Part shown: positions 63,436 to 64,000 of the stretch, one piece after another
Numbering within the stretch: the first letter of the stretch is position 1
Layout of the letters: the number at the start of each line of letters is the position of its first letter
Assembly (NCBI GenBank): GCA_964505325.1
Contig: CAZDHT010000001.1
Coordinates: forward strand, 1 to 64,000
Direction of reading: 5' to 3'
From: CAZDHT01 sp964505325
Lineage (GTDB): Bacteria > Planctomycetota > PUPC01
Length of the DNA stretch: 64,000 bases
Translations under genes and position numbers: made by a program
The notes under the pieces: generated by a model
What the model saw: the letters and a program-made list of their open reading frames with translations, nothing else
Databases searched by the model: none
Told to the model about the DNA's origin: nothing

Positions 63436-64000
63436 ATGCGAAAGAGGTGGATGGGTTTCGAACTGCCGGTCCGGGTGGTCTGCGACAAGGAGACGCTCAC
63501 CGACACATACGGCAAGTTCACCGCCGAGCCGTTTGAGCGAGGCTATGGCATCACCGTCGGAAACGGGCTCCGGCGCGTGCTGTTGTCGTCACTGCGCGGA
63601 GCGGCCCTCTCGGCCGTCCAGTTCGAAGGGGTTCAGCACCAGTTCCAGACCATCCCGGGCGTGGTGGAGGACGTCACCGACGTCTGCCTCAACCTGAAAA
63701 AGGTCCTGGTCAAGCTGCACACCGACGACGTGAAGGAGATGACGCTGGACGTCCGCCGCAAGGGCGAAGTCGCCGCCGGCGACATCCAACACGACGCCGA
63801 CATCGAGATCGCCAACCCCGGCCTCCACCTCGCCACCGTCAGCGAGGGCGGCAAGATCGTCGCCACGCTCGAAGCGCGGTCCGGCCGCGGCTACAAGGTC
63901 GCCGAGGAATTCATCAAGGAGGAGATCACCTACATCCCGCTCGACTGCGCCTTCTCGCCCGTCGTCAAGGTGAAGCCGGTGGTCGAGAACTGCCGCGTCG
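63436..64000 (+). CDS. rpoA: RNA polymerase alpha subunit, N-terminal part (3' end outside window)
   Basis: 188 codons are seen and the frame is open to the window end. PFERGYGITVGNGLRRVLLS with SLRGAALSAVQFEG is the dimerisation signature; the following IPGVVEDVTDVCLNLKKVLV is typical. It starts at ATG 63436 after GGAGGA. The C-terminal domain lies beyond 64000. rplQ would be expected next. Confidence 0.95.
   Translation, partial: MRKRWMGFELPVRVVCDKETLTDTYGKFTAEPFERGYGITVGNGLRRVLLSSLRGAALSAVQFEGVQHQFQTIPGVVEDVTDVCLNLKKVLVKLHTDDVKEMTLDVRRKGEVAAGDIQHDADIEIANPGLHLATVSEGGKIVATLEARSGRGYKVAEEFIKEEITYIPLDCAFSPVVKVKPVVENCRV

Overview
The window is 64 kb of high-G+C, gene-dense bacterial chromosome and most likely comes from a member of the Planctomycetota, probably from an uncultured lineage. 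Four things point that way. RpoB starts in the planctomycete style and keeps their pattern of conserved blocks. EF-Tu has a rewritten switch I of the kind I recall from planctomycetes. An H-X9-DG pseudopilin-like protein is present. Several families of palindromic dispersed repeats are scattered between and even inside genes. The assignment rests on recognised sequence patterns, not on a search.

Region 1 (1-12.1 kb) is accessory. It begins with the end of a type ISP restriction-modification gene carrying two in-frame repeat insertions. A RelE-type toxin-antitoxin pair follows, sitting between two copies of the 5' end of a metallophosphodiesterase gene. Then come a PEGA protein, a HEAT-repeat protein, a small zinc-ribbon protein with its own promoter, a Gfo/Idh/MocA oxidoreductase, a pentapeptide-repeat protein fused to a K+-channel pore, a possible nucleotidyltransferase-fold protein, and a 1163-residue exported protein that appears to join POTRA domains, a TPR-like region and a parvulin isomerase.

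Region 2 (12.1-31.6 kb) holds a leftward operon of an AddAB-like helicase-nuclease, queE and a lipoprotein. It continues with a GT28-type glycosyltransferase, a Cys-rich protein, a DUF2062 membrane protein, an H-X9-DG protein and a 512-residue protein of a multicopy, probably mobile family. An ECF sigma/anti-sigma cluster follows with three exported proteins, two of them Spy/LTXXQ-like and one with EF-hands. The region ends with corA and a DUF3160 exported protein.

Region 3 (31.7-50.0 kb) is the classical translation/transcription block: tRNA-Thr, Tyr, Gly, Thr, tuf, rpmG, tRNA-Trp, secE, nusG, rplKAJL, rpoBC, rpsL, rpsG, fusA. It has two unusual features. An orphan HicB-like gene lies between rplL and rpoB. 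RpoB carries a 224-residue in-frame insert of foreign composition that resembles a helix-hairpin-helix DNA-glycosylase-type protein. RpoC has its own insert with an internal duplication. Nearly every intergenic gap from tuf to rpsG holds a dispersed repeat.

Region 4 (50.1-64 kb) is the S10-spc-alpha superoperon behind one clear sigma70-type promoter, running rpsJ to rpoA. rplC (L3) is absent between rpsJ and rplD, and rpmD (L30) is absent between rpsE and rplO. The rest of the order is canonical (rplD, W, B, rpsS, rplV, rpsC, rplP, rpmC, rpsQ, rplN, X, E, rpsN, H, rplF, R, rpsE, rplO, secY, adk, map, infA, rpmJ, rpsM, K, D, rpoA). Together regions 3 and 4 supply most of the ribosome, elongation factors EF-Tu and EF-G, RNA polymerase core, part of the Sec translocon, and initiation and N-terminal processing factors.
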